Source: Macropodus opercularis
Lineage: Eukaryota > Chordata > Actinopteri > Anabantiformes > Osphronemidae
DNA length: 64,000 nucleotides
Assembly: GCA_030770545.1 (NCBI GenBank)
Contig: CM061096.1
Location: forward strand, 15,667,501 to 15,731,500
Direction of reading: 5' to 3'
The position numbers and the translations under genes are program-made. Below the pieces are notes generated by a model. The model saw only the letters and a program-made list of their open reading frames with translations. It did not search any database and was not told the DNA's origin. Numbering within the stretch: the first letter of the stretch is position 1; each line of letters begins with the position of its first letter. This document shows, in pieces, positions 12,097-24,799 of this stretch.

Positions 12097-15079
12097 TGGC
12101 ATAAAAATAAAGTTCAGTAAAGAAACCACGTTTTTCCTTCTGTGGCTTTTTTTTAGGGGAGCGAATGAGAATCACTCCTTCGCAAATACTCAAACATATT
12201 TTTTGCTGCTTAATTTCCAAACCTTCAGTCAAACTCCGACAAACGACGAGAAGCCAGTTTGTCGGACTTTCTCCACAGTCTGTCTTAAATGAGTGATTTG
12301 TTGCGAGACTTGGAACCTGTTGTTTTGCTCTCACAACATCCTTAAGAAACTTAACACCTTTTGTGTTGCCACACTGCTGCGGTTTTTGATCTCAGTATGG
12401 TCTTGACCAAACCAACACCGACTTGGCTGTGACAGGTGAGAACACAATTTGTTGCTGCCAATGCTGATGTCTGCTGTTACCGGCGAGGGCTGGAGGAACC
12501 TTTCTCTCGCCATGCACAGCCTGAATCACCTGCTCTGTTCACACTCCAGGATTCCTGAGGTTCTGCAGTAATCGTTCCGACAGACAAATAACGTGGTGAA
12601 AACAAATTTTCTGTCAATACTGTGAGACATGTTTAAGTAAACGACTCCCAGTGACCAGCGGAGACTGGGTTCCATCAAAAGTAACCCTTCAGCTTCGTAG
12701 CATAACCTTGTCTTGGTTCTAGCGTCACCTGGATGGTGAAACAAAACCCGTCTGTGTGCGTACACAGCCGCACGCTGGCGTATAAATCCAGAAGGTTTTC
12801 TTTCTCCGTGTCTTGCTTCTCTGGCCCTCTAGCCACCTCAGGGCTAATGTTGTGCTGAAAGGCGAATCGTTAGGAGCAAGTTCTCCCTTAAACCTTGCTT
12901 CAAATTGCATGTATTCATTGTTCTTTCACCTTTCACCTGTTTCTGTTGTGGTGGTCGGTCTGCAGGCCAGTGAATGGAGAAAAGACGAAGCAAAGCAAAA
13001 TGATGTCCTGCTTCCTACTGAATCGCAATTCGTGTTGCTCTTAAAGTGCAAATAGTGGGATTTGCTGTTGCTTGCTGTAAACAAGGCGCATTATTTTAGA
13101 GAAGAAATACCACCGAAAAGATTATTGGTCAGACAAAGAGATCTGTGATACTATTTTGGTTTAGGTGCAACCAAACCAACCAATCGTGTTGGTGATTATA
13201 GTATAAGCATCACAGGTTTAAAAGAAGATGCAGCTGTAACCTTTATTCATAGTATTTACTCAACTTGATGCTTCCCCCTCTAACTGTGAAAGTATTTATA
13301 ATGTTCACTCATTATAACAGCGCACACAGACCCACTCAACTACGACCCAAACCACTAAATGGTTGCAGTAGCTGAAGAGGTTTATTTTTTGCTTTATTGG
13401 AGGTGGTTTCGATCGAAACCACTGAAACTTGCTTTTTGTCAAAGCTTGCTCTCTGCCCTCTCATGTCAGGCCTGCGTTGTGTGTATCTGCAGGAGGGATC
13501 AGATAAAAGAGGCCCAGGAGCCGTTTGAAGTTGCATGCGTACATCTGAATCGATCGGTTCAGTGCTGATGTGAAGCGTCCAGCCAGCGGTCTGCACAGAT
13601 AATCATCTGTCGCGCACCGACGGTAATCTTCCATGTGTTCAGTTTCAGATTCAGGTGTCATGACATCATGTCGTCAGCGTGAGTTTGGCTGTAAAAGTTC
13701 ATCTTGCACTGTTGCAAGAAAATGCAGGAAACCAAAGTGAACCACTGTCCACTTTATTTATTCACTTAGCAGATGCTGGTTCACATAAGATGCATGACAT
13801 CATTCACATACATGTTGTTAGTAACAGTTCATCAAAGACACGTGTGGGTGTAGCATTTACTTTATGACTCAACTCAACAGTCACATATTCAATACTTGCG
13901 TGTTTCGTGCCAGGGCTTGTGGTGCTTGGACCTCGAGTCGCTGCCAAGTGTCTGTCGACGCTTGACTTTCCACATCAGAGCTGGGACCTCGCGTTCGGGT
14001 TGGGACTGTACCTCAACCACGTTGTGGCAGATCAGTGTGCAGCTGTGTGCACGACATCATATTGAGCCTAGTCAACTCAGGCCCCGTTTACAGGAATCGT
14101 TATGTTAGACGTCATTAAACGTCTGTGTGTTTAATAACTACAGAGGCCGATAACATAAAGTGATGCTCCAGGTTTTTCATACGGCCTGTGTTGTAAACTC
14201 GGTGTTTGTTTTACAGAGCTCTGGGTTTTACACTGAATGCACCCTCCCTTGTTATTCTTCTCACCTCCTCCCTTGTGGTCTATTGGTGGGACTGCTTATG
14301 TTGCCTTCTGAGCACAAACATCACTCTGGTCTTCGCCACCTCACATACGGCGGACGTTGACCTTTCGACAACTGCTGTGTGCTCTTCTTCCTCCCACGCC
14401 TCCTCTGCAGCTTCAGCTCTCCCCTGCCTGTGCCTCTTCTGTTACCGCTGCTGTGGCTGGTGCTGACACCTCAGTAACTGCAGGAACTTGTGCGCGTGAG
14501 GGGGGCCTGCATCAGATCACCCTCTGGCCTACTGCTGCTCTGAAACCCCCTCAGGCTGCTGCTGCTGACAGCTGAGTTCAGCGCTGTTGTGTCGCAACAG
14601 TAGACGTATGTGTGGATGCGTTGTGGTGTGTAGGCTTTTACGTGCAGCAGGGATGAGAATTTCACAATAGCCTTTCATTGAACTTGAAGATTGAGATAAA
14701 CGCTTGTGACCTACATTGATCTAGTGAATTCGATTGCTCTGTTGACTCTAATTGGCTGAAACTACTACTGTGTTACTCTTCATGTGCAACATGAGTTTCC
14801 TTTATTTATTTCCTCTTTTAGTTGTAATACTTTCAAGCATGAATACATTTATCAATTTGGTTTTTGTAGGAGTTTAAATCATGAATTTCTGTTGAGGGGT
14901 AGCGGAGACAAAACTTCCCAGCAGGACGGGCAGACGTGACTTGACAGATGAGGGGATTGTGAAGAGAGAAGAATGTCGCTAAGCAGTAAACAAAACACTG
15001 GTCATGTCGGCAGGGCCAGCAACTGCACACTAGACCAGAGGTACAGAAAGGAAGAAGCATAACTAAAGGACAATGTCAA
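12097..15079. other. Intergenic region between ube2i and the LINE relic
   Basis: No exon supported on either strand. Open frames are short, lack splice context and match no family I recognise. The sequence is of mixed composition and may hold il2rb regulatory DNA, but no specific element can be argued. Confidence 0.5.
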
Positions 15080-15420
15080 CTTTTAACTGTAAGTGGATGG
15101 AGAGGAGCGGAGGGAAGCGTAGGCTCTGGAAGGCTCTGCTCACAATAACATGCATGATGTTTCTTGTGTGTCATAGAGACACAGAGCGGAATGTCATCTG
15201 CATAGCGATGGAACATTTGTTGTTGCCTAAGTTGTTGTAGGAGAGACATAAAGTAAAATGTAGTGGCCCAAGCACAGAACCATGTGGAAATTATTGAAAC
15301 CAACGTTTAATAGCAAAAATGTGTTTCAGGTTTCTTTAATACAATGTTGTGATCTATAGCGTCAAAAACAGCACTAAATGTTATTTCCCATTAAATTGTA
15401 TACATAATGTGTCTGAAGGT
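15080..15420 (-). mobile_element. Decayed non-LTR retrotransposon (LINE) reverse transcriptase fragment
   Basis: On the minus strand, about 15405-15345 reads TFSAVFDAIDHNIVLKK, matching the reverse transcriptase block usually seen as LSAAFDTIDHNIL in CR1/L2/Rex-type LINEs. Further on, one frame reads FPHGSVLGPLHFTL (about 15290-15250), matching VPQGSVLGPLLF. A second frame reads MFHRYADDIPLCVS (about 15215-15175), matching the catalytic FHCYADDTQLY box. The three blocks are in correct order but in different frames, with stops, and the spacing between the first two is far shorter than in a working element. It is therefore a frameshifted, internally deleted fossil with no coding capacity. Family assignment beyond non-LTR is uncertain. 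Confidence 0.75.
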
Positions 15421-16871
15421 GTTTTGGTTCACGCCCGAGTGATGAGCAGCCTGCAGCTTTGACATTCACACTCCTTTCCTCTACAGAGGCATCGGAGCAG
15501 CATACACACATCTACAGTGGTTGCGGCTGCAGCAGCCGTGGTTTTATGCTCAACAATTTTCTGTGTTTGCGTCTTAAAAAAACCATGGGTCTAAATCTGG
15601 TGTGTTTAGCCTCTTTAATCCTCTGAATGTTGACTTTAAGCTGAGTTTCATTGACACAAACCACTTCATAGGGCAGCGTGCAAGTTTCTTTTTATACAAC
15701 CCACTTTATGTTGTGATTGAAACAGGATGTGGTGTTGTTTTGTATGTCTTGCTTTCAGTTGAATTATTATCAAGCTGTGATGGGGTCCAGGTAGCTGCTG
15801 CTGGTGGTGGTGACAGGAGGAGTCGCTGGGTTTGCTCGCACCTCCTCCCCTCCCTGGCCCATCCTCTCTCTCTCTCTCTCTCTGTCGCCTATCACTCACA
15901 GGTTCACAAGACTTCCTGTAAAGCCTCAGCCTCACTGAAGCTGTGGTTACAAGTGGAAAATGTCACTGGGCACTTAAATGAAGAGAGAGGGGCGTGAAAG
16001 AGGAGACAGAAGGATGAGTGTGCGTGACAGAGCGAGAGAGAGAGAGAGAAGAGGTGAGATAGAAATGTGCCAGTAAAAAGAAAGAGGGACAGAAAGCAGC
16101 GAAGGAAATCTGAATTCATTAGTTCGAGGCAGGCGACAACGTGTTTCCTCTCAGGGCCCCGCCGCTGCCTTTACTGACCCACAATTAAGAGGTACTGTAT
16201 CGCTTTTTTACCAAACCGGCCCAGGCGTAAACAAATACTAGAAGAAAGTGCAGTAGTCATATGTTCTCGTGTATTCGTGTTTGTGTAGTAGGTCTCGCCT
16301 GTAGTTTAGTCGTTTTCCACAGCTGATGTTATTACATGGAACAGGTGGCTTTGTTTCCACTGTAAATGTTTATAATAATGTCCACTCAGCTCAGGGTTTG
16401 CTGGAGAAACCGTCTCACATAACCTAAACTGATAGTTGCCCGACTTCAGGGTCCAGTTCAAAGTCCAGTTGTTTGAGGCATATGACGTCAGAGTTTTCAT
16501 TTTTATGTCGCTGTTCCGTTTCCAGCATCATTAACAGGGTGTCAGACCTGAACCCAGCAGTTCGCTGCTACTCAGTGTGTCTGCGAGGACGTCGCCACCA
16601 TGTTTCGTGTTAATGCTCCATCACAGGTGTCAGCGTCTTCAGTTGGTTTCAGGATGACTGTTTCGTGTGTGGACATCGAGTGTTGTTCTCTCACTTTACA
16701 TTTAAAACTCCATGGTGATAGTGGTTGACTGGTGTACTTTCAACTCTCGGGTTTCACAAACGGGTTTCTATCCATTTAAGAGAGCTGCTGTCAGGCTCCG
16801 TCCTGGCGTGTTATGTTGTCGATGTTTAACGCGTCTTTCTTTCTGTTTGCCTTCAGACCGTGGGGTCGGCC
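15421..16871. other. Region upstream of il2rb
   Basis: No exon supported. It holds a (CT)n run at 15864-15883 and a (GA)n run at 16034-16049. The il2rb promoter and any 5' untranslated exon should lie here; sequence directly before the il2rb ATG contains an acceptor-like pyrimidine run ending CTTCAG at about 16856, consistent with a spliced 5' UTR. Confidence 0.45.
15864..15883 (+). repeat. (CT)n dinucleotide run
   Basis: Ten CT units in a pyrimidine-rich stretch, about 1 kb upstream of il2rb; paired with a short (GA)n run at 16034-16049. Confidence 0.85.
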
Positions 16872-19744
16872 ATGGAGCTGCTGTGCTCCTTATTCCTCCT
16901 GGCGCTTCAGGGTTCCACCCACGCAGCTCACTCTCACCCACAAGGTACATCAGCACGATAACTGAACCGCTGTCTGTGTCCGATGCTTCATTAGGACGAT
17001 GAAGAGTCAAAAGCGTCCGGTCACACTTTTGACAGGCGGGTGTCAGGTGTGTCGGAACGTTCTGTCTCTGGTTGCTTCGTGGCTGCAGACCGTGTCCACG
17101 CTAGTCACTGCCCACCGCCGTCAGTGGATTTAATGTCGTGGGCCCCTCTGTAAAAGTTCAACCTTGCAGAGATAACCGTCCTGTCTCAATGTCCTTCGTG
17201 ATGCTCTGCCTAATCTCTCTTCCTGCTGGTTATTTTGTCTCAGCCCTTCAAGGACTCTCCTGTGTAAATGATTTTGTCAGCAATGTGAGCTGTACGTGGG
17301 ACGGGGCCCCACCGCAGCTGGCTCCTGGTGTGGACTGCTGGATTATTGGTGTGAAGAAAGCCTGGGTCTGGAAGAATTGGAAGAGACTCCCCGTACCCAT
17401 CGCGTAAGACCTCTCACATGTTCCACAGTATTTGCTGTGTTTCTTCTGGAGACTCCACGAGGCAGAAACATTCTAAATGCGAGTGCGCCTGCTTGGTTTT
17501 CTTTAGGCGAAGCTGCAAGCTGAGGCACCGCAGAGGCTCCTCTCCAGGCTGCAGTTTTGTCTTCGAGGAAAAGGTAACTTCCAAACAAGCCGTCCCAGCA
17601 TTTAAACATCCAGTCGCTTACGGTTTGATTGAACTAAAGCTGTGCACGTCATTGCTCCCTGCAGATATTCAACAAGCTGGAAGTCATGCCCAACATCAGC
17701 ATGGAGTGTAACGGCACGCTGGTGGACGTGATCAATAATTACAAGCCCGTCAATCACAGTGAGGCACTTTTCCTAAGAAATGATTCTGTCGACTGTTTTA
17801 AAGACTAAAAACTCATTTCGACTGCGCTTGTGTGTACGCGTGCAGTTAAGATGCATTCTCCAGGTCGTCCCAGGGTCAACAAAACTGCCAATTACACCTG
17901 CTTATCCTGGAGTCCTGGCAGTCCTCTGTCCGAGTACATCCAGCTAATGGACTTCGAACTTCAGGTCGCACAGGAAAACCAGACGTGGAAGGTGAGCGTC
18001 TCTGCGAGAGCTGCGCTGTGTTCGCAGGCAGCTCCACACGTTGCTGCTGAGCCGACTGCTCTGTTGCATTTTACGCCGGTTTAACCGGTCGCATCCTTTT
18101 CTCTGCACTAAGCTGCGTCCGTGGCACAAACTGCTGCAGTTTCCTTTTCAGCTGGCCAGGGTGACATTAGTCGTTCCATTAGCAGTAGTGTAAGGTAAAC
18201 TTTATCGTCTGCCACTTCCCTTTCGATGATGTTTGCAAGCTTATATTTATTTAGCTCAGTCGAAGTGCTTGGTTTCACACATATGTCATGCAAATACTGA
18301 GCATTGAAACTTATCTCAAACATGTGATTTGTTACCTTGTGCGACCAGGAGGCCAACACTTTATTCACACAAGAACAAGAGATACGATTACCTTCTTGGC
18401 AAGTGAAGGGCAGCTGCCAGGTCAGGGTGAGGGTCAGGTACGCATACCAGCCTAAGGGCCACTGGAGCAACTGGAGTCCGACGGCTTCCTGGATGGGAGC
18501 GAGCGACGCGGCGCCGCCCCAGCTCCAAGGTGAGTTAAGCACAGCTGTGCGTCAGCAGGTAGCTGGACCGACCCGTCAGTTTGCGTTTCATGATGCCAGC
18601 TCTCTGTTTCAGACTGGTTCTCGGTCAAAAGGGTAGTTTTCCTCAGTGTCAGCCTTGTTGTCTTAACACTGGTGGTTTACGGGAGCTGCGTAATCAACAG
18701 GTGGGTTATTTAAACGTGCGTGTGCGTGTGCGTGTGCGTGTGTGTGTGCGTGTGTTTAACAAAGTGATTCTCTGAAGCTGTTTCAGGCGTCGTAAAGGGA
18801 ATCCTGTTCCAAGTCCGTCCAAATACTTCCACACGCTCCACTCTGTGCACAAAGGGAATCTAAAGGTAAAGATGAACCTATACTCAAACACTTCAGCCGA
18901 TATTTCTAACCACACTCTACACTAACTAAGAGACTAATTAAAAGGCCCTTTCTCTGGACTACATCTTCTTCTTTTCTAGAAATGGCTCAACCCTCTCTCA
19001 GCTTCTGACTCTTTCTTCACGGCTGAGGCTCCAGATCAAATCTCCCCGGTGGAGGTGTGTGAAAGCTGGCATGTGGTCCCCTCCACCTCTCCATCCTCCA
19101 GCTCCACCAGCGCCCTGCTTCAGTTCCAGAGTTACCCCTTCGTGGACTCGGACACCAGTGGGATTGTTGACAATTTGTCCTCATCCTCTTCCTCCTGCTT
19201 CTATAACATGGGCTACTTCATGTCGGCCTCGTCCGGCAGCTCGGCGAGCACCGACCCTAGTGCTGCCTACTTCACCTATCAGGATGATTTCCACACTCTT
19301 CATAACGGTCACAACCTTCACGTGCAGCTCTGCCCCCCGTTCACCGCTCCTCCAACCTATGAACTCTTGAAGAGGGAGCCGCAGAGCCCAGACTCTGGTT
19401 TTGGCATTGGACAGGAAGATGAAGAGGACAAGAAAGATGGAAGAAGAATGGATGTAAGAGGGAAAGAGGTTTCTGATGATCCACAGCGCTCGCCTGGTTT
19501 GAATTGCCCTCTCCAGCTCTGCCCTCCTTCAGCTGCTCCACCCCTTCCTCATCCTCCTGTTCTTACTCAGAAATCCCCCGACAGCCATCAGGTGGCGGCA
19601 CCCGTGGCAGCGGCTGGCGGTAGCTATGCAGCCTGGCCTGCGGCTGGGATGTGCAGGTCTTCCTCCATGCCTGTGGAGTCCTGTAAAACAGGCTATCTCA
19701 CCCTCAAAGAACTGCAGACCACGTTCAGCAATAAATCCATCTGA
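16872..19744 (+). CDS. il2rb: Interleukin-2 receptor subunit beta
   Basis: Nine coding exons (16872-16944, 17244-17403, 17507-17573, 17665-17758, 17846-17991, 18349-18529, 18613-18700, 18787-18865, 18980-19744) join in phase to give 550 residues, close to human IL2RB. A signal peptide (MELLCSLFLLALQGS) precedes two fibronectin-type cytokine-receptor domains: paired cysteines with SCVNDFVSNVSCTW in D1, and the WSNWS motif at about 219-223 in D2. One membrane span lies at about 247-268. The tail has the box1-like PSPSKYFHTLH, then KWLNPLSASDSFF and DQISPVEV, and ends with TGYLTLKELQ (Tyr about 535), the counterpart of the mammalian STAT5-docking tyrosine. It pairs with the common gamma chain to signal for IL-2 and IL-15 through JAK1/JAK3-STAT5. 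KWL, ISPVEV and the C-terminal Tyr block separate it from IL21R and other family members. Confidence 0.95.
18716..18755 (+). repeat. GTGCGT/GT simple repeat in il2rb intron 7
   Basis: Alternating GTGCGT and GT units starting 15 bases after the donor of the exon that encodes the membrane span, in an intron of only 86 bp. Length changes here would directly alter a near-minimal intron. Confidence 0.85.
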
Positions 19745-20851
19745 ATACCAGCAGCAGGTAGAGCTGAGCAAGCAAATCACATTTTAAATTCCTGAAGTTA
19801 GAGTCGTGTTTCAAAAAACATGAGGAAATCAAGTATAGCATGAACCCACCTGTCAGCTCTGCTTCTATTATCTGCTGACAGACGTATCTACTAATGACGG
19901 AATCCACGAGCGGATTTATAAATGTATTCAGTTCAGAAACACGCCCACAGTTTTTTCCAAAGACCAGCTGCTTTGGGAATCAAAATGATGACGTTGTGGG
20001 CAAGAAAACCAAAACAAGGAGCTAAAAGAGGCTCAAAGCTGCATAATGAGGGACGTGCGAAGCTGAGCGATTGTTCTCTTTTCATTTCATCTCTGAACTT
20101 TACATTCAGTCATTTTAATGTGTTGTTACTCTAATTGTGTTTATTCGATCAGCTTTGTGTAACTTGCAGAGCTAGTTATATAGCATTAACAGAAACAAAC
20201 TGACAAAACATTTGTTCAGTTTGGCCCGAAAGCAGAAGCAAACGTCAGACGCGTTCGTACGTATTTTTATGAGCTTTGTGTGTTTTGCTGTAATTTTTGC
20301 TGAAATCGATTCTCTATAGCTTTGCTTAGTTGGAAGCTGATAAACATGTAGCACATTAATCAACAGTCAGATGTAGCTTGAACTTTATGTAGCTGGCACA
20401 TAAACAGGGTCATAGTCTAGTTTTTCTTTATTTACATTTGCTGCAAACAGAAACAGTATTAAAGCACTGGAAAAGACTCTAAAAGTAAGCTAAGCTCGGC
20501 CAGTGACAACACTGTTCTAACAACCTTTGGAAAAATCTTTATTTCTGCAGGCAGATCAAGGATTTTGATTATCAGTCAGATAAATTACTGACCACCTTTT
20601 ACCGCTCGCTCTCTGAGGACGAGCACGACACAAGCAACTCGGATCTTTAAGCCATCGTTACTGTTTCAGAGGCAGATCCATCCCTGCTGATGAGCGAATA
20701 CGATGAACCCAGCATTCGGACTGCGTGTGATATTTATTAGGCTGCTTGTTCTACAGTGATACAAACCAATGAGGTCAGTGATGAGTGTTGCTACTCTTGT
20801 CTCTACATGCAGGATGTTTCCGCATCTGTGCAGAGACCAATCAAAAATAAA
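19745..20851 (+). other. il2rb 3' UTR with a probable intron and polyadenylation signal
   Basis: Thirteen bases after the il2rb stop codon there is a donor (CAGCAG then GTAGAG at 19758). A strong acceptor, TTTATTTCTGCAG, ends at 20550, and an AATAAA follows at 20846-20851. The simplest reading is a 3' UTR intron 19758-20550 and a short terminal exon. That exon happens to be open for about 33 codons (ending TSNSDL then stop at 20650) in a frame unconnected to il2rb. Confidence 0.4.
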
Positions 20852-23800
20852 AGCTCTGTCAGAAATGGGTCACCCTTTGACTTCCTGTGTCGTTGTGGAT
20901 TGAGGGCTCGGGGGTGGGCATGCGTCGGTGTGAGCGGGAGGAGACCAGCGTTCAGGGTGTTTACATGTCCTGTCAGGTGGTCCTGGTGGTAGATGCGAGT
21001 GTGAGCATGTGTATTAGAGTGTGGTTTGACATTTAAGTCTGACACAACCAGCAACATCCGTTCATCTCACAGAGAATTTACAATATCTGGCCATGTCAGT
21101 CAAAACCACACACGCACACTTTTCTACAGGCTTTTGTTTCCATTTCACAACAGCTAAACACACTTTATACCAAAACAAAAGTGTTACAGAACTTCACACA
21201 ATACACTCAATCATTACAGTACACAACAGCCAAGTGGTTGAAAGAGATGCAGAGCAGGGGGAGACGATGGAAATACCCCCAGAAAGCCACAGAGCTTGTT
21301 TTGGATCCATCCCACAGTGAAACGGGAGGATGTGAGGTCGGACTGACTCCGGTTCCCCCCTTGTAGCGTGGAGTAAAAGCAGAGCTCATGGTGTGTGTGT
21401 GTGTGTTTCACTGCAGCTGTCACCACAGTCTGTTCTCAGCATATGAAAGTTGTTTTGCTAATGCAACAGAACCAGATCTGAAGTGGAAACCAAACCAGAG
21501 TCAGCTGTTAACAGCTGTTGGTTGTAGCCACGCAGCATAAAGAATTTACTGCAAACTGACCTGAGCCTGTGAATGAAACTGATGTTCAACTGAGGGACTG
21601 CATCAGTCGGACAACACAGAGACTGCGACGCAAACAGATGCAAGGAAGAAGGACAAGAAACTGAGCAGTGACACGAGTTCTGAAAGTGAGGGACACAGAG
21701 GGAAGCAGCCGCTGCTTCCAGGTTTCATTTCTTCCTTTTAGCCAAATGGTAAAACTCACAGTTTTATGACGTGAATGAGAAAAAACTCCACAGCCAGACA
21801 GACGCGCAGTAGATGACAAACAAGCAGACTGACAATGTAGATGAGCAGGAGGATAACATTCTGCCTTATACGGTATATACAGCATGTAAAGATCAGATGG
21901 ATGTCATCTCTATCATCCAGATCTGGACAAACAGACACAAACAAACATGTTAAAAGCATGTCCAGGACATAAAGGCATCTGGACAGAAATGGGATGAAAC
22001 GTGGTAGTTGGTGAGCGAGCAGACATGAGATGTGCCGGCGTTTCCATGTGACTCCCAGCTGCAAGCAGAGCGGCCTGTGTCTCAGGATGATGACCAGCAG
22101 CTGAGGTGAAGCAAAACGGCAGAATTCCACAACCACGGGAACGTTGCAGCTCGGAACGCTTCATCACGTCAGCCACTAACCACGCGTTCTGAGCTGGAGG
22201 CTGAGGCTGCGGATGCTGGAGGCGGCGCCGCATCAACGGGAGAGAACAAACGTTTGAACGATTGACTTTTTTGATGATTTGCTGCCTGAGGCTGTTGCTC
22301 GTAAAATAAAACCGCACAGAGAGAAAAATGGAGGTTTCTCAAACGCAGCCGGAGGAGGATTCGTAGACACAGAGTTATGAGCTGCCTGGAGAGATCAGGT
22401 GTCTCCTTACGGTTTACATTGACCAGAACAGGAGGAACATTTGGTTCCAACCAGCTTTATCTCTGCGGTTTTAGACGTTTTCTTTGAGACCTTCCTCCCT
22501 TTACATCTGTTTCTCGTTGCTTTTCTTGCACTTTAATTTGTCTTGTCTGCTTTTCCTGTCTCCTCCTCCTTCCTCATAAAAACCTGCAGAGCAGGAAATA
22601 CTTGCACTATTTGACATCTATTCCTATCCGGCAGTTTCAGCTGTTCATCATCTCCCTGTCGCTCCCTCCTCTCGCAGCTGCTGCAGCTGGAGGCTGCAGA
22701 TCCGGAGGGAACGACGGGAGTTTCCTGACTTTGTAAACAGACGCTGTAGACTTCGGGCGCTGGCCACAAAGAAGTGATGTTCACACGACCGAACCAGTCG
22801 AACACAGACGGATGTGATTCGCTTTCGTTCCACCTGTGTCAGATTATCGCCCACGCGTGAACTGCAGCATCTCAGGGATTCTAGGCGTTAACTGTCCCTC
22901 CAGACTGATTCTCTCTCTGCTCCTCCGGCTCCTCAGCAGAACGAGGTGAGGCTCACTCGGAGTAAGTGGTTGGTCGATCTTTCTGTGAGTATCCGTGGCT
23001 CCGCACGCAACTGTGCGAGGGACTAATATATATTTGAAGAATGTGCGTGAGAACATTCATTTATTTCGTTTTTAATATTCAGAGGAACATGGACGCAGAC
23101 GCACCAGACTGAGCCAAACGCAGTTAATGTGCCTGCTTTGTTTGTTTTCTCCTCACATTTGTTTGTGCCTGAACTTCAACAGTATTTGACCGTTGCTAGG
23201 AAACACAAGGCGTTGCCTGCTGATGCTGACGAACCTCGGTCTAAATGCACGCGCTGTAGCTTGAGCTGTGCCTCGTGTCAGGCCTCTGTCCAGCGCAGCA
23301 GCACATCCTGTTCCTGTTGCAGGAGACAAAGACAAGCTGATGGCTGGAGTCTGGCACTGGCTCCCTCCTGGCTCTGACGTCCTTGGGCTTAAATAAAGCT
23401 TCCTGCTGATTGTCTCATTGTTGTAATGTTCTGGATGAGGCCCGTTTGACCTCAGGCGTGTGGAAGGAATTCTTCCACGGCATCGGACCTAAACAACCTG
23501 CGTCTCTTCGCTTTTGTTGCAAAAAGGATTTAGTTTGTTTTCCTCTCGTGCTTCCTTCAGGGGAGAGACATGTTTTCTCTGGCTCAGGGTTGAAGATTCC
23601 TCTCGGTTTTCCACTGCTCTGGGAATCAGGTCCCAGTCTTAGAATCGGTGCAGCTGCTTTACATCACAACTCAGTGGTTTATCTTCACTTCTTCTGCTGT
23701 GGTCGAGTGATTTCCTCCATAACAGATGCATCCTGCCGGACGACCAGACCTGCTGGACCATCTCACCTTATTCTCAGTGTGTCCAAAGCTCTGATTTATG

Positions 23801-23980
23801 ATCAGATACACGCAGAACTAATGACTTTCACCTCAACCACCTGCAGCTGCTTTGCTTTACTTTTAACTGCTGGGACGCCAATTTACTTGAGCCCAGATCA
23901 AATCCAGCTCAAGTCAGGTTTACAAATCACCAGGATATAGTCAGTCATGAAACTTTTTGAAAGGTCTGTTTCTACTGTAG
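20852..23980. other. Intergenic region between il2rb and c1qtnf6
   Basis: No coding exon supported. A 176-codon open frame at 23410-23940 begins at TTG, has no early ATG and matches nothing known to me. An acceptor-like TTTCTACTGTAG ends at 23980, directly before the first coding exon of c1qtnf6, so an untranslated first exon probably lies in this stretch. Confidence 0.5.
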
Positions 23981-23988
23981 GCACAGCC

Positions 23989-24799
23989 ATGTTGAGTTTC
24001 CTCCTCATCCTGCCCGTCTTCTCCCTCACGGCCCTGGTGCCTCCCCCGGGTTCTCCTCCCGTCCCCTGCAGACACTGCTGTGATCACTTGGAGCCAGCAG
24101 AGGGCAGCGGAGCCCAGGCGCTGACAGAGGGCTTCAGCCAAGTGCCGGAGGTCCGCACCTACATCAACATGACCATCCTCAAAGGTACCCGAACGACTGC
24201 TGGGCTCATTTCATTCCTTTTCACTTTATAATCTGATGTTTCTGTGTGCAGGTGACAAAGGAGACCGTGGAGAGAGAGGGACACCGGGTAAACCTGGACA
24301 TGAAGGGCCTCCAGGTGCCACGGGGCCAGCGGGCTCAAAGGGCAGCAAAGGTCAGGCGGGTCTTCCGGGTGACCCCTGCAAACTCCACTACTCCGCCTTC
24401 TCCGTCGGCCGGCGTAAGTCCCTGCACAGCCTGGAGTCCTACCAGGGGCTGCTGTTCGACACGGTGTTCGTCAACCTGGACGGCCACTTGGACATGTTCA
24501 CGGGGAAGTTCCTCTGCCACATCCCAGGCGTCTACTTCTTCAACGTCAACATCCACACGTGGAACTTTAAGGAGACGTACCTGCACATCATGCGGAACGA
24601 CACCGAGCAGGCCATCGTGTACGCCCAGCCCAGCGACCGCTCCATCATGCAGAGCCAGAGCCTGATGCTGCAGCTGGAGCTGCACGACGAGGTGTGGGTG
24701 CGACTGTACAAGAGGGAGAGGGAGAACGCCGTTTACAGCGATGATGTGGACGTGTACATCACGTTCAGCGGGTACCTCATCAAAGCCAGCATGGAGTAG
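23989..24799 (+). CDS. c1qtnf6: Complement C1q tumour necrosis factor-related protein 6
   Basis: Two coding exons, 23989-24184 and 24252-24799, join in phase to give 247 residues. The start at 23989 lies eight bases after a splice acceptor and opens a signal peptide ([16 protein letters not shown]). Then come a Cys-rich segment ([13 protein letters not shown]), [15 protein letters not shown] with an N-glycosylation sequon, 14 Gly-X-Y collagen triplets (about 66-107), and a C1q domain (about 110-247) containing [28 protein letters not shown] and [13 protein letters not shown]. The family forms secreted trimers with adipokine, matrix and complement-related roles. C1QTNF1 is close in sequence; the RCC-DH-type head and the position directly after il2rb, as on human 22q12, favour C1QTNF6. 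Confidence 0.92.

Noticed and set aside
23410..23940. 176-codon plus-strand open frame before c1qtnf6
   Set aside because: It begins at TTG with no ATG until near the end, has no splice context and matches no family I recognise; long chance frames of this size are expected in 64 kb.
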